Assembly (NCBI GenBank): GCA_947646735.1
Contig: CANTFK010000692.1
Coordinates: 124,001 to 188,000, forward strand
Direction: 5' to 3'
DNA length: 64,000 nucleotides
From: Peronospora farinosa
Lineage: Eukaryota; Oomycota; Peronosporomycetes; Peronosporales; Peronosporaceae
A program made the position numbers and the translations under genes. Below, in pieces: positions 29,926-40,989 of the stretch; the first letter of the stretch is position 1; each line of letters opens with the position of its first letter. Under the pieces are notes generated by a model. The model had not been told where the DNA came from and did not search any database. It was given only the letters and a program-made list of their open reading frames with translations.

Positions 29926-30385
29926 TGTAATGGGGCACCCTCCGACTATACTGATTACAGTATAGTCTACTTTCACTGATTACAGTGAAAGCAGGTGCCT
30001 CAATTACCTCTTTTACACAAGAGGCAGAGGAAGCTTTACTTCTAAACAAACGCTTAGAAGTAGAGGAAAAGAAAACTGTATTTAATATAGTTAACTATCT
30101 TAATAAAACTAATCTGTTATAACCTATGTTAACTATATTAAACTACAACTATGTATGATGACAACTTGCCCTCCACTCATTGCGCGCGTCCATCGGTCAT
30201 TGGTCAGCGCGTTGGTTGATATGATGGCCCATATCAACCAATGAGAGGGCATCTCCAACTTCAAGGAGATCTAGGAACAATAGTATAAGAAAAAATAATA
30301 TCGTCAAGTATATAAAGTTATAATAATATTTTTATCGACACTTCATATAAGTGTCAATATTATGTAACGGGCTCGCCCCGTTACA
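29926..30385 (-). repeat. 5' LTR of D1
   Basis: 460 bp with TG/CA ends, followed in element sense by the TGGTAGCACTTCG primer site (29923-29911). The right flank is the second copy of GCACG. It faces the 5' LTR of D2 1.2 kb away. Confidence 0.93.
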
Positions 30386-30390
30386 GCACG

Positions 30391-30552
30391 TGTACCTGAA
30401 TATTCCAGCTGTAACATCCTCCTCGAGATTTGAATCCGCATAGCTTCCTTCATGTAGCCAATTAACCACGCTGAGTGCGCTGCTGTAACGTCCACAGCGT
30501 CAGACCACTGATGCAACTCACGCTTTGCTTCACCTTTGCATCCGCCAGCCAT
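30391..30552 (-). pseudogene. 5' part of the ORF interrupted by D1
   Basis: Begins ATG 30552 (MAGGCKGEAKRELHQWSD) and continues, after removal of D1, at 22239. An upstream out-of-frame piece at 30660-30550 (HLKRAIKEKTLVTISCNAM) also looks coding, so the start of the gene may be further right. Product not recognised. Confidence 0.55.
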
Positions 30553-30660
30553 GCGCTGCGACCCTCATCTTTATGTGCCAGGAGGAGCGCTGGTTCATGG
30601 CGTTACATGAGATTGTCACCAACGTCTTCTCTTTGATTGCCCTCTTCAAGTGTCCCATCG

Positions 30661-31605
30661 ACTTGTTGTGACTAAGTTCACAGGAAAAACTCTTGCTTCT
30701 TCAGTCAGCACGCACATTTGATGAAGCAGCACTTTTTTCCTTCATCTGAAAATTGTCAAAGGAGAGAACTCTCCAAGTCGGCAAAAGCGAATTGAATCGA
30801 TGGGTCAGCAGAGGGTGCACTGAGAAAGCAGAAAGGTAGGTCTCAATGGCAGTGGACAAAACTATCTTCCTGTGAAATGGGATTAGTTAATCGACAGTCT
30901 CTATCGGAAAGACAAACGAACAAATGCTCGTTCTGCAAAAGTGAGACCGAATTTCGTTCGTCTGGCCTGGCTTGTTTTTCTTTTGCTCATTGCTCCATTG
31001 CCTTCTCGCGACCGCGAACCTTGTCTTGGTATGACTCATTACATGTGCTAACGTCGAGTTTTCCTCATAATTCAATGCAGTACACAACGTCACCGTTTAG
31101 CAGCACGAAAAGCTCTCCACTTCGATGATGTGCAACTGAGATCAATTGTTTATCAGTTACGTAACTGCAGCAGCCAGAGCAACGCGGTTAAAGGTAACTT
31201 CATACAAACCACCACACATTTGCAATTATACCTTATACTGGTATACGTACATGTGTATACGGGCGCTTTGTAAAGAAGCTGCCACGTACTACGCGGGCAC
31301 ACCTTCAAGCAGCGCGAGGAAGCGGTTATACCGTCTTACCTCGTGTGCAATGGTGGTTGCGTTGATCAGTCGCTTAAAGCGTCGAACTTTTGTGTTGCCG
31401 GACGCTTAAAGCGGTCAGCGCAACAAACAACTAAGAAGTACCCCACCTTCGTCACGCCGAACTTATCAAGCTTCTCGTGCGCAGTGGGTAGTACTTAGGA
31501 AATTCAAAACTGACTTATATTAAATAGAATTTATTAGGATATAATGTTAATTACTGATCCGGTAAATTATGCAAAGATTGGATACGCGTCTCTTTTGAGC
31601 GTATC
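30661..31605. other. Spacer between D1 and D2; right part probably LTR
   Basis: No gene is recognised in 30661-31480. The last ~100 bp up to 31605 should be the 3' end of an A-type LTR in minus orientation, because D2-D3 inserted in an LTR whose other part is 47482-47738 (target duplication GTATC at 31601-31605 and 47482-47486). The exact LTR border was not found. Confidence 0.4.
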
Positions 31606-32067
31606 TGTAACGGGGCGAGCCCGTTACATAATATTGACACTTATATGAAGTGTCGATAAAAATATTATTATAACTAATAATATTTTTGACAATATTACCT
31701 TTTCTTATACTATTGTTCCTAGATCTCCTTGAAGTTGGAGATGCCCTCTCATTGGTTGATATGGGCCATCATATCAACCAACGCGCTGACCAATGACCGA
31801 TGGACGCGCGCAATGAGTGGAGGGCAAGTTGTCATCATACATAGTTGTAGTTTAATATAGTTAACATAGGTTATAACAGATTAGTTTTATTAAGATAGTT
31901 AACTATATTAAATACAGTTTTCTTTTCCTCTACTTCTAAGCGTTTGTTTAGAAGTAAAGCTTCCTCTGCCTCTTGTGTAAGAGAGGTAATTGAGGCACCT
32001 GCTTTCACTGTAATCAGTGAAAGTAGACTATACTGTAATCAGTATAGTCGGAGGTTGCCCCATTACA
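31606..32067 (+). repeat. 5' LTR of D2
   Basis: Opens with TGTAACGGG-CCCGTTACA inverted repeat. Diagnostic bases: TTGATATGGG around 31756 and GGTTGCCCC at the end. Followed by the TGGTAGCACTTCG primer site at 32070. Confidence 0.93.
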
Positions 32068-32114
32068 CCTGGTAGCACTTCGTGGTCCGTTAAGCGACCA
32101 CCGCACCTCCCGCT

Positions 32115-33316
32115 ATGGAATCAGCGGGTGATGAACGTCATCACGCAACGCGTGATGATTTCCGCTATTTGAGTGACCTCGAATGGAATGCGGTTCAGCG
32201 TATGGCTGAAACCATCGGCAACCCTGCCGTTGGTGCCATGTTGCTCTTTCTTAGCGGAGACGACCAACATGCAACCATCACCAAGTTCATACAACATGAA
32301 CTTGACGAAGTTGTAAGGAAACTCACCTTGCTAGAGGAGCAAGGTTCTCAACAGGTTGAACTGTTGAGAGAACAAGACGCTCAACAAGCTACTTGTTGAT
32401 GCAGCAGGGTGCTCAACAGTCTGAACTGTTGAGACAACAGCAGGCTAGTGCTGTTGCTGCCGGGTCGGCGTATGCACGTCGACCCGAGTCCTTGAAGATT
32501 GATGTCTCCAAGTACAAGGCAGTCGAAAGCGACTCCTTGTTGAGATGGTTCGTCGAGCTCGACGATGCCATTGAGGCTCGTCGCATCGATGACGATGCGA
32601 TGAAGGTCAAGTTCGCCATGTCGAACTTGGCAGGACGTGCCAAAGCTTGGGCCTTAGGGCTCAAACTGCACGACCCATACGTTTTTCCAACGTATGACGT
32701 CTTCAAGGCGCGGCTCAAACACACGTATGAACCGCCTCGCGCCGAATTCAGGGCTCGGGCTTTGCTCCTGGATTTGAAACAGGGTAAGCGTGATATACAC
32801 GCTTACGCCCAACACTTACGATACCTCGTTAGCTGTATCGTACTGAACCCAATCGATGAACACACGCAGGTTACTGTGTTCATCAAGGGTCTGACAGATG
32901 GTCCTGTCAAGACCCACCTGTTCCGCTTGGAACTAGAATCGCTGGATCAAGCGATCTCTGCAGCGGAACAGGAGGACTTTAGCCTACAACAGGCTCACGT
33001 CCACTCGGGATCCTATCGTCTACCGAGACGACAGGAGGGCGGAGGTCCAGAACCAATGGACCTCTCCTATGTAGAGAGCGAGCGACCTCGCTATCCAGGG
33101 TACAAGCGATTGCAAAAGTGCAATCGCTGTCAGAGGTTGGGCCACGACGCTTATGAGTGTAGTGCCCACGCCCAGTGTCTCGTAACACTGGGAGTGACGA
33201 TCGACCGTCTGCCAAGAAGGGCCAGAGACGTGGGTCCCACGTTGCTGCGAAATCGCAACAACGTGGTGGACCATCAAAAAACGGTCGGGGTCAGTAGGGG
33301 CGGAGCGCCCTACTGA
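32115..33316 (+). pseudogene. gag: D2 Gag, two frameshifts
   Basis: 32115-32399 and 32393-33316 are the two parts of Gag, split by loss of one G in the CAAGCT-ACTTG stretch; a second single-base loss lies after the zinc knuckle at about 33163. Both are shared with D1 and absent from D3. The protein has glutamine-rich 11-residue repeats (EQGAQQ-type), capsid helices and a CCHC knuckle. Confidence 0.8.
33276..33310 (+). promoter_or_regulatory. -1 frameshift signal, D2
   Basis: AAAAAAC at 33276-33282, followed after 8 bases by the TCAGTAGGGGCG/CGCCCTACTGA hairpin. Identical to the D3 signal. Confidence 0.7.
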
Positions 33317-33323
33317 TCCAGCA

Positions 33324-34425
33324 ATGTCAAGAGAGTTCGCGGTACTCTTGACGAAGGTTGCTCCCAACACACAGTCACTGTGTGTTGCCGCTCCCAGTGA
33401 TGAGGTATCTCTCATCACCTTGAAGATCGAAGTGACAAAGAACATGTCACTTCGCGCCCTAGTTGATTGTGGGGCTTCGAACAACTTTGTTCGACGCCAA
33501 TCGCTGGATGATCGTAGGCTCAAATATGTTGAGCGCGAGACCCCTCCAACGAGGATGACGGTGCGCCTTGCAACTGGCGCATCCGTAACAGTAAAGAAAC
33601 GTGTAGTGGGAATTCACTACACGCTTGAAGGCAAAAAGTACGATGATGATTTCATCGTACTTGATCTGGATGACAAATTTGATGTCATCCTAGGATTACC
33701 ATGGCTCAGAAGGTACGAGCCATGGGTCAGCTGGCAGCATCGAACCGTGAAGATGCCTGCCGCTTGTTCATCAGATGGCCATCTGATGAACGTCTTGGAG
33801 CGTTCACAAGCGTGTAAATGTACTACGAGTGAGTGTGATGGCCTCACTTGTGGTTCGGTCGTTAGTAGGACTGCACAAGAACTCAGCGTGACAGACAGAC
33901 AGTCACGCTGTGGAGCAAGCTGCCGGCGGCTGTGCACAAGCACAGGCAGCGCCCAAGGTCCACCACTCGAATAAGTCGAGTGGACCGGGACATGAATGCT
34001 CGCCTAGAGGGCAGCATTCACCGAAGAGTAAACCGGTTGCCCAGAAGCGGCAACACGGTAATCCTAGATCAACTGGAGAGTTGATCGTAGAGGATCTCGC
34101 TGTGGTTGCGCCACCACAGCTAGAGGAATTCGATGGAACAGGTTCTATCGAGCCTGCGGGAATAAGTCCCCAGGAAATAATCACTGAGGGAATAAGTCCC
34201 CAGTGCCCTGAGGGAATAAGTCCCCAGGAAGTAACCGAGACGTTGAACGTCTTGGTTAATGACAGATCAAACGTAGGCGCTTATACGCTTAATCTGATCG
34301 CGCCTCCGAAGTTAACTTCGGAGATAACTCAGTTGCCTACGCTAGAACCTAAAAGGTTCTTGCGTGATCTGCGTAGTGGCAAGTCAAGCAGATCTGTGTG
34401 CTCGTCGCAGAGGACGAGTACATGA
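33324..34425 (+). pseudogene. D2 protease and linker
   Basis: 33324-33974 has VDCGASNNF and ILGLPWLRRY; 33910-34425 is the linker in the +1 frame with three EGISPQ-type repeats at about 34140-34230, as in D1 (D3 has two). A missing base at about 34383 then separates it from RT. Confidence 0.75.
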
Positions 34426-35864
34426 CTGACATTCGGTCAGCAACAGTTTTTGCCGAGAACGAACGGGTTCTCAGCAGCTCATCAATGGACGAGAGTGTCC
34501 TTGATGAGAAGACTCGGATTGAGCGATATACATCGCAATCCTGGGAGTCGCTGAAGTCAAATCCTTTGTACAAGGATTTGGTCGAATTCAAGGATGTATT
34601 CCCTGAATCCGTTCCGTGTGAGTTACTTAAGGATAAAGGTACTCGACACGAGATCGACCTTGTTCCTGGCGCAAAATATTGTGTCATGAAGCAGTGGCCA
34701 CTGCCTCGGGAACAGGTCGAGGCGATCGACAAGTTCTTTGCCGATCGCCTAGCAGCGGGCCATGTGAGGGAGTCAACTTCACCTCACAGCTCTCCGACCT
34801 TCTGTGTGCGCAAGGCCACAGGAGGGTGGCGGATAGTGCACGCGTTCAATAAGTTGAACGCTGCAACGATACCGGCGCAAACGCCGATACCGAGAAAGGA
34901 CGTAATCATAGATGGTATGTCTAAGAGTACCATCTTTTCGTCCATGGATCTGATGGATGGTTTCTATCAGATCCTAATGCGTGAACGGGACATCCCGTAC
35001 ACAGCAGTGAGCACTCCCAGTGGTATGCTCTGGGAATGGTTGGTGATGCCGCAAGGGCTTAGTAATGCACCAGCCACATTCAATAGATGTGTTTCACATC
35101 TATTGAGACCGGTGCGCGTATTCGCACCGAGTTACTTCGATGATGTGTTCGTCCATAGTCGGATTATGGACGGGAAAACAGACGTGGAAGTCCATAGACT
35201 CCACGTCCGTAAGGTTCTTACACTTATGCGAGAGCATAAGCTGTACGCCAACCTCAAGAAGTGTATATTCGCAGCTAGCGAAATACCGCTTCTTGGGTGC
35301 ATCGTCGGAAAGAACGGCGTACGCCCTGATCCAGAAAAGATCAAGGCGATCACCGACTGGCCAGTGCCAGTCGATGTCAAGGGACTAAGGAAGTTCCTTG
35401 GGCTAGCGGCGTACTTGCACAAGTACTCGCGCAATTACGCCGAAATGACAGTACATCTTTCTTGTTTACTCAAGAAAAATGTAAAGTGGAACTGGAACGC
35501 TGATTGTCAGCGTTCCTTTGAACGTATCAAGCAAAGCTTGATGCAATCGCCAGTGTTGGAGATTGCCGATCAAGACAGACCATTTCATGTGGTCTGTGAC
35601 GCCAGTGATTTTGCAATCGGCTGCGCACTGATGCAATATGATACAGACGGCGCAGAGCGTGTCGTCTGTTATCAATCGCGTCAGCTGCAACCGGCTGAGC
35701 GCAATTACCCGGTGCATGACAAGGAACTCCTTGCCATGAAGTATGCAATGGCTAAGTTTCGCGTCTATATCTTAGGAGATAGACCGTTCATTGTATATAC
35801 AGACCATGCGTCACTACGCACGGCTGTAAATAGTCCACACCTCTCGCAACGAATGGCTAGATAG
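34398..35864 (+). CDS. D2 reverse transcriptase and RNase H, ended by shared TAG
   Basis: 488 codons with the same RT and RNase H landmarks as D1 (YFDDVF box; VCDASDFAIG; YTDHASLRTAV). It stops at TAG 35862-35864, where D1 has TGG (MARW). D3 has the identical TAG, which links D2 and D3 in this part of the element. Confidence 0.85.
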   Translation: MLVAEDEYMTDIRSATVFAENERVLSSSSMDESVLDEKTRIERYTSQSWESLKSNPLYKDLVEFKDVFPESVPCELLKDKGTRHEIDLVPGAKYCVMKQWPLPREQVEAIDKFFADRLAAGHVRESTSPHSSPTFCVRKATGGWRIVHAFNKLNAATIPAQTPIPRKDVIIDGMSKSTIFSSMDLMDGFYQILMRERDIPYTAVSTPSGMLWEWLVMPQGLSNAPATFNRCVSHLLRPVRVFAPSYFDDVFVHSRIMDGKTDVEVHRLHVRKVLTLMREHKLYANLKKCIFAASEIPLLGCIVGKNGVRPDPEKIKAITDWPVPVDVKGLRKFLGLAAYLHKYSRNYAEMTVHLSCLLKKNVKWNWNADCQRSFERIKQSLMQSPVLEIADQDRPFHVVCDASDFAIGCALMQYDTDGAERVVCYQSRQLQPAERNYPVHDKELLAMKYAMAKFRVYILGDRPFIVYTDHASLRTAVNSPHLSQRMAR

Positions 35865-37975
35865 TTGTCGTTCTTCGCGGAGTACAACTTCTCCGTGGAG
35901 TATAAGCCGGGACGACTTAACGTCGTCGCCGATGCTCTTTCACGTCGGCCTGACCTAGAGCCGATTGTGCAATCCGACAGTGATGTGAGCACCACTGTCG
36001 CCACGCTGAGTACCAGCGTCTTGTCGTCGAGCTTACTCGACGACATTAGAATGGCATGCGCACAAGATAATGATCTTGTACTCCTGATGGAGTACCTCAA
36101 GGACCCATCCACGCAAGCTAAGAAGCGCTTGCCTGCCATGTATCGATCTTCTCTAGATCGATACACCCAGCGGGACGGCTTACTGTACTACACAGCCGTC
36201 AACAACGACACGAGGCGTGTCGTTGTACCGCCACAACATGATCTCAGGTTACGGATCATGTTTGAATGTCACGATGCACCAATAAGTGGGCATCGCGGCC
36301 GTGAGAAGACCTACCTCACGGTCAGTCGCGACTTTTACTGGCCACGCCAGTATAAGTTTGTGCGCAAGTACGTGCGTGATTGTGAGGTGTGTCAACGAGT
36401 GAAGCCTAGTCCTTCACTCCGTGCACCATTGCAGCCTCTACCTGTTCCGGCAGAGTGCTGGGAGTCCGTATCAATGGACTTCGTCTTTGGGTTTCCCAAA
36501 GACGCTCACGGGAATAATGGTATTCTCGTGTTTGTGGACAGGTTCAGCAAGATGGTACATCTTGTTGCTGTACCTGAGTCGATCACAGCAGAGGGCTGTG
36601 CTCGCGTGTTCATCGATACAATCTTTCGATTGCACAGTCTACCCCGTGAACTTGTGTCCGATAGGGACACCCAGTTAACGGCTGAATTTTGGAGTTCCGT
36701 GTTCCAAACACTTGGATCACGGCTCACAATGTCTACTTCTGACCATCCAGAAACTGATGGTCAGACTGAACCCTCCAATCGCGTCCTCGAAGAGACTCTT
36801 CGAGGGTACGTCCACTCGCTTACGAATTGGAGTGAGTTCTTGTCGATGGTCGAATTCGCCATCAACAACTCCGTGCATGCGTCCACGACGCATACACCGT
36901 TCTACGTGAATGACCTTCGCCATAAACGTGTCCCCACCTTAGTAGAGGGTGACTCTAGTTTGAGGGGGGGGAGGGGACTCGCTCGAGCGAGAACCAATCT
37001 GGCTCTTGCTCATCACGCGACGACGTTATGGTCGACGCGAAAGTAACCGAAGTCGTACCATTCGACTTCGGTGAAGAGGAAGAAAGTAAGAGCGATGACG
37101 CTCTTACTGATAACGATGCTGAAGATGTCAGCATCGTTCGAGGTATCACAAGTGAGAACAGTATTGTTCTCGCTGAATTAGTAACCGATATCTCTGCATT
37201 GCATTCACAATGCACTGCAGCCAAAAGCAACGAGTCAGCTGAGGATTTCCTGCTGACTCGTGAAGCGGTAGTCCGTTTCGTTCAAGACTCCATCGCAGAA
37301 GCGGTGGATAAGCAAAAGCGAAACGCAGACAATAATGGAAGGGCAAATGCTCAAACATTTATTGAAGGTGATTTAGTTTTACTGTCAACAGTAAACCTAC
37401 CTAAACATGTAGTGACTAACGTGGGCAGCAATAAATTGTTGCCCAAGTACATCGGCCCGTTTCGTGTATTGCGCCGCCTAGGCAACGCATACACGATCGA
37501 GTTGCCACGCAGGATGCGTACGCATCCTACGTTTTACGTGGGACGTCTTCGTCCGTACGTTCAGTACGCGGCTTCTTCGAACGACGAAGATAGCCATTAC
37601 TCTCAAGAATCCCCTTCAGATTCTTGTTTTCACGAATCAGATTCGATACCTGGTCGTGTAGAGATGAGATCTTCCCATGATATTGGACGATCTCCTGACG
37701 AGCTGTCGCCAGCTCGTTACTCAGAGAATGAAGTCGCCGTTCATTCTTTAATAGTGCGACAGCATTGTTTGCCCGAGACCTCTCATGGTCAAACCCAAGC
37801 TGTCGCACAATGTTCTCTAAGCGGCGACGCTTATCCCGTTCGTGATCAACATCACAACGGAGCTCACGAGTTACACGGGCAAACCCGTCTAACTCAGCAG
37901 CCAAGTCCGATGAAAGAATCGGACAGGGTTTTTCCTCCACCACCGCATCCGCTGGTAGACTCGAATGCTTACTAA
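35865..37975 (+). pseudogene. D2 integrase, one frameshift
   Basis: 35865-37046 gives the RNase H end, HHCC head (CEVCQ) and D-D-E core; 37028-37975 gives the acidic insert and C-terminal tail. The break is one or two extra G in the G-run near 36965, and K replaces P in DLRHKRVP just before it. Otherwise as in D1 and D3. Confidence 0.8.
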
Positions 37976-39249
37976 AGCATCGCGAGGTGAAGGGAAGTCG
38001 GACGAGTTATCTCGTCCGGTGGCGTGGCTATCCGCCTTCGGCGAATAGCTGGGAACCTCGGGCCCAACTGATGGCCGACGTTCCCGGCCTTGTCGAACAG
38101 TACGACAAGGGGCACCCGATGGTGAAGGACCATCGGAAAACGAGCGCCCAGCGCGCTCGTAAAGGGATTGCAAAGTAGCAATCCCTTCACGCATCTTAAA
38201 AGAGATGCGAGCCCTCCACCAGGGCTCAGTAAGGAGGTACGCCTCCTTAGGCGCTCTTGACGAGGTGCTCAGGCACCCCGGGCATGGGTCGCCCCAAGAG
38301 AGGCATAACAGGCCTGCCTCTCTAGATAACCGGTGCAAACGATAGCATGAACCGGAAGTACTTCTTATTGCGGCTAGCATGAAGTCTTTGAAGCCAAGCC
38401 TCTTTCCCAACGTTTAAAACGTTGGTGATAAACGCGTTCCAAGATTGGAGGAACGCGTCAGCCTCACGCTACTTGTGTGGGCCATACCATCGATGTTTAA
38501 GGAACACATCGATGTAATAATCGTTCTCAGTGCGAAAGTTCTTCGCACTGGCGTCAAGGCCGTGAAGCTTTGACGCATCAAACAACGGTATGGGGAACCG
38601 TTCGTTGGTCTTTCCAGACCAACGATCAAACAGATGCTTAGATAGCATCCATGGTTTGCGATCAGGAGCAAGACGCAATACGTTGCGGTCTAAAGCCTCC
38701 TGCGTGGTGTCAACAGAAGTACCGACACCACGAGCATTAGTGTCAACAGAAGTACCGACACTATGATTATTGATGTCAGTAGAAGCACTGACATCACCCT
38801 TACGGTCCCCACCCGAGTCACTATCCTTCGACTTGTTTGGCGAGTCGTCTGATTCATCAGACGACCCGAACATTTCACGGTACATTGATTCACTCAATGT
38901 ACCACGATCCCTCTTCGTAGCATTAGACGACGAGGTATCACCCCGGGGAGAGCCCGGGATGACTTTGAGCCGGATGCGTCATCCGACTCACCAGAGTAGT
39001 CAACGACTAACTCTGGGTCAACATCTTCACGTGGCGAAGCGCTACGTGAACCTGCAAACAGGCGTTGCAGGCTGATGTTGACTTCCAGCAGACACATAAG
39101 TGTCTGCTGGCTGAGGCTGTGAAGCCTCAGTAGCGGCTGCACACAGGCGTGCAGCCGAGCTCTTGGCTGCCTTAGCAGCGACGCGCATGGACTTTGTCAT
39201 AGCGTAATTGTTGAATGAAAGAAAATTCAACAAGTTCCCCTTATCCCAT
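37527..39249 (-). pseudogene. D2 antisense ORF
   Basis: Same architecture as in D1. The expected start codon at 39249 is followed at once by a TAA caused by an extra base, so the D2 copy is damaged at its first codons. A further stop lies at 38469 where D1 has a Lys codon. The coiled coil is 37943-37527. Confidence 0.55.
37976..38178 (+). pseudogene. D2 chromodomain, out of frame
   Basis: Identical arrangement to D1: pol closes at TAA 37973-37975 and the chromodomain continues in the -1 frame to TAG 38176. Confidence 0.75.
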
Positions 39250-39295
39250 AGTCACTAAACAGTCACTAATGTGACTGTTGGTTGAGGGGGAGTGA

Positions 39296-39757
39296 TGTAA
39301 CGGGGCGAGCCCGTTACATAATATTGACACTTATATGAAGTGTCGATAAAAATATTATTATAACTAATAATATTTTTGACAATATTACCTTTTCTTATAC
39401 TATTGTTCCTAGATCTCCTTGAAGTTGGAGATGCCCTCTCATTGGTAGATCTGGGCCATCATATCAACCAACGCGCTGACCAATGACCGATGGACGCGCG
39501 CAATGAGTGGAGGGCAAGTTGTCATCATACATAGTTGTAGTTTAATATAGTTAACATAGGTTATAACAGATTAGTTTTATTAAGATAGTTAACTATATTA
39601 AATACAGTTTTCTTTTCCTCTACTTCTAAGCGTTTGTTTAGAAGTAAAGCTTCCTCTGCCTCTTGTGTAAGAGAGGTAATTGAGGCACCTGCTTTCACTG
39701 TAATCAGTGAAAGTAGACTATACTGTAATCAGTATAGTCGGAGGTTGCCCCATTACA
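39296..39757 (+). repeat. Central LTR shared by D2 and D3
   Basis: Carries the TAGATCTGGG variant typical of the right LTR in its first half and the GGTTGCCCC variant typical of the left LTR at its end. This is the expected product of a crossover between a 3' LTR and a 5' LTR. It is preceded by the D2 polypurine tract (GAGGGGGAGTGA) and followed by the D3 primer site. Confidence 0.93.
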
Positions 39758-39759
39758 CC

Positions 39760-39772
39760 TGGTAGCACTTCG
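39760..39772 (+). other. Primer-binding site, D3
   Basis: TGGTAGCACTTCG, two bases after the LTR, same as in D1 and D2 and in family B. Confidence 0.5.
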
Positions 39773-39804
39773 TGGTCCGTTAAGCGACCACCGCACCTCC
39801 CGCT

Positions 39805-40989
39805 ATGGAATCAGCGGGTGATGAACGTCATCACGCAACGCGTGATGATTTCCGTTATTTGAGTGACCTCGAATGGAATGCGGTTCAGCGTATGGCTGAA
39901 ACCATCGGCAACCCTGCCGTTGGTGCCATGTTGCTCTTTCTTAGCGGAGACGACCAACATGCAACCACCACCAAGTTCATACAACATGAACTTGACGAAG
40001 TTGTAAGGAAACTCACCTTGCTAGAGGAGCAAGGTTCTCAACAGGTTGAACTGTTGAGAGAACAAGGCGCTCAACAAGCTGACTTGTTGATGCAGCAGGG
40101 TGCTCAACAGTCTGAACTGTTGAGACAACAGCAGGCTAGTGCTGTTGCTGCCGGGTCGGCGTATGCACGTCGACCCGAGTCCTTGAAGATTGATGTCTCC
40201 AAGTACAAGGCAGTCGAAAGCGACTCCTTGTTGAGATGGTTTGTCGAGCTCGACGATGCCATTGAGGCTCGTCGCATCGATGACGATGCGATGAAGGTCA
40301 AGTTCGCCATGTCGAACTTGGCAGGACGTGCCAAAGCTTGGGCATTAGGGCTCAAACTGCACGACCCGTACGTTTTTCCAACGTATGACGTCTTCAAGGC
40401 GCGGCTCAAACACACGTTTGAACCGCCTCGCGCCGAATTCAGGGCTCGGGCTGAGCTCCTGGATTTGAAACAGGGTAAGAGTGATATACACGCTTACGCC
40501 CAACACTTACGATACCTCGTTAGCTGTATCGTACTGAACCCAATCGATGAACACACGCAGGTTACTGTGTTCATCAAGGGTCTGACAGATGGTCCTGTCA
40601 AGACCCACCTGTTCCGCTTGGAACTAGAATCGCTGGATCAAGCGATCTCTGCAGCGGAACAGGAGGACTTTAGCCTACAACAGGCTCACGTCCACTCGGG
40701 ATCCTATCGTCTACCGAGAAGACAGGAGGGCGGAGGTCCAGAACCAATGGACCTCTCCTATGTAGAGAGCGAGCGACCTCGCTCTCCAGGGTACAAGCGA
40801 TTGCAAAAGTGCAATCGCTGTCAGAGGTTGGGCCACTACGCTTATGAGTGTAGTGCCCCACGCCCAGTGTCTCGTAACACTGGGAGTGACGATCGACCGT
40901 CTGCCAAGAAGGGCCAGAGACGTGGGTCCCACGTTGCTGCGAAATCGCAACAACGTGGTGGACCATCAAAAAACGGTCGGGGTCAGTAG
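39805..40989 (+). CDS. gag: D3 Gag, intact
   Basis: 394 codons, the only intact family-D gag here. The N-terminal part has helices, then three 11-residue repeats (EQGSQQVELLR, EQGAQQADLLM, QQGAQQSELLR), a likely coiled coil. The capsid-like core has LLRWFVELDDAIEA, GRAKAWALGLK and an HLRYLVSCIV segment. The CCHC knuckle CNRCQRLGHYAYEC is at 336-349. A basic tail contains the slippery A_AAA_AAC site. It could supply particles in trans for defective copies. Confidence 0.85.
   Translation: MESAGDERHHATRDDFRYLSDLEWNAVQRMAETIGNPAVGAMLLFLSGDDQHATTTKFIQHELDEVVRKLTLLEEQGSQQVELLREQGAQQADLLMQQGAQQSELLRQQQASAVAAGSAYARRPESLKIDVSKYKAVESDSLLRWFVELDDAIEARRIDDDAMKVKFAMSNLAGRAKAWALGLKLHDPYVFPTYDVFKARLKHTFEPPRAEFRARAELLDLKQGKSDIHAYAQHLRYLVSCIVLNPIDEHTQVTVFIKGLTDGPVKTHLFRLELESLDQAISAAEQEDFSLQQAHVHSGSYRLPRRQEGGGPEPMDLSYVESERPRSPGYKRLQKCNRCQRLGHYAYECSAPRPVSRNTGSDDRPSAKKGQRRGSHVAAKSQQRGGPSKNGRGQ

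Larger units (their letters stand above)
22240..30385 (-). mobile_element. Family-D element copy D1
   Basis: A complete 8146-bp element in minus orientation with LTRs at both ends and a perfect 5-bp target duplication GCACG (22235-22239 and 30386-30390). Order in element sense: LTR, primer site, gag, protease, RT/RNase H, integrase, chromodomain, antisense ORF, polypurine tract, LTR. Lesions: two gag frameshifts, a gag TAA, a PR-RT frameshift, a TAG near 25955 and the lineage-wide breaks described under D3. Confidence 0.95.
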
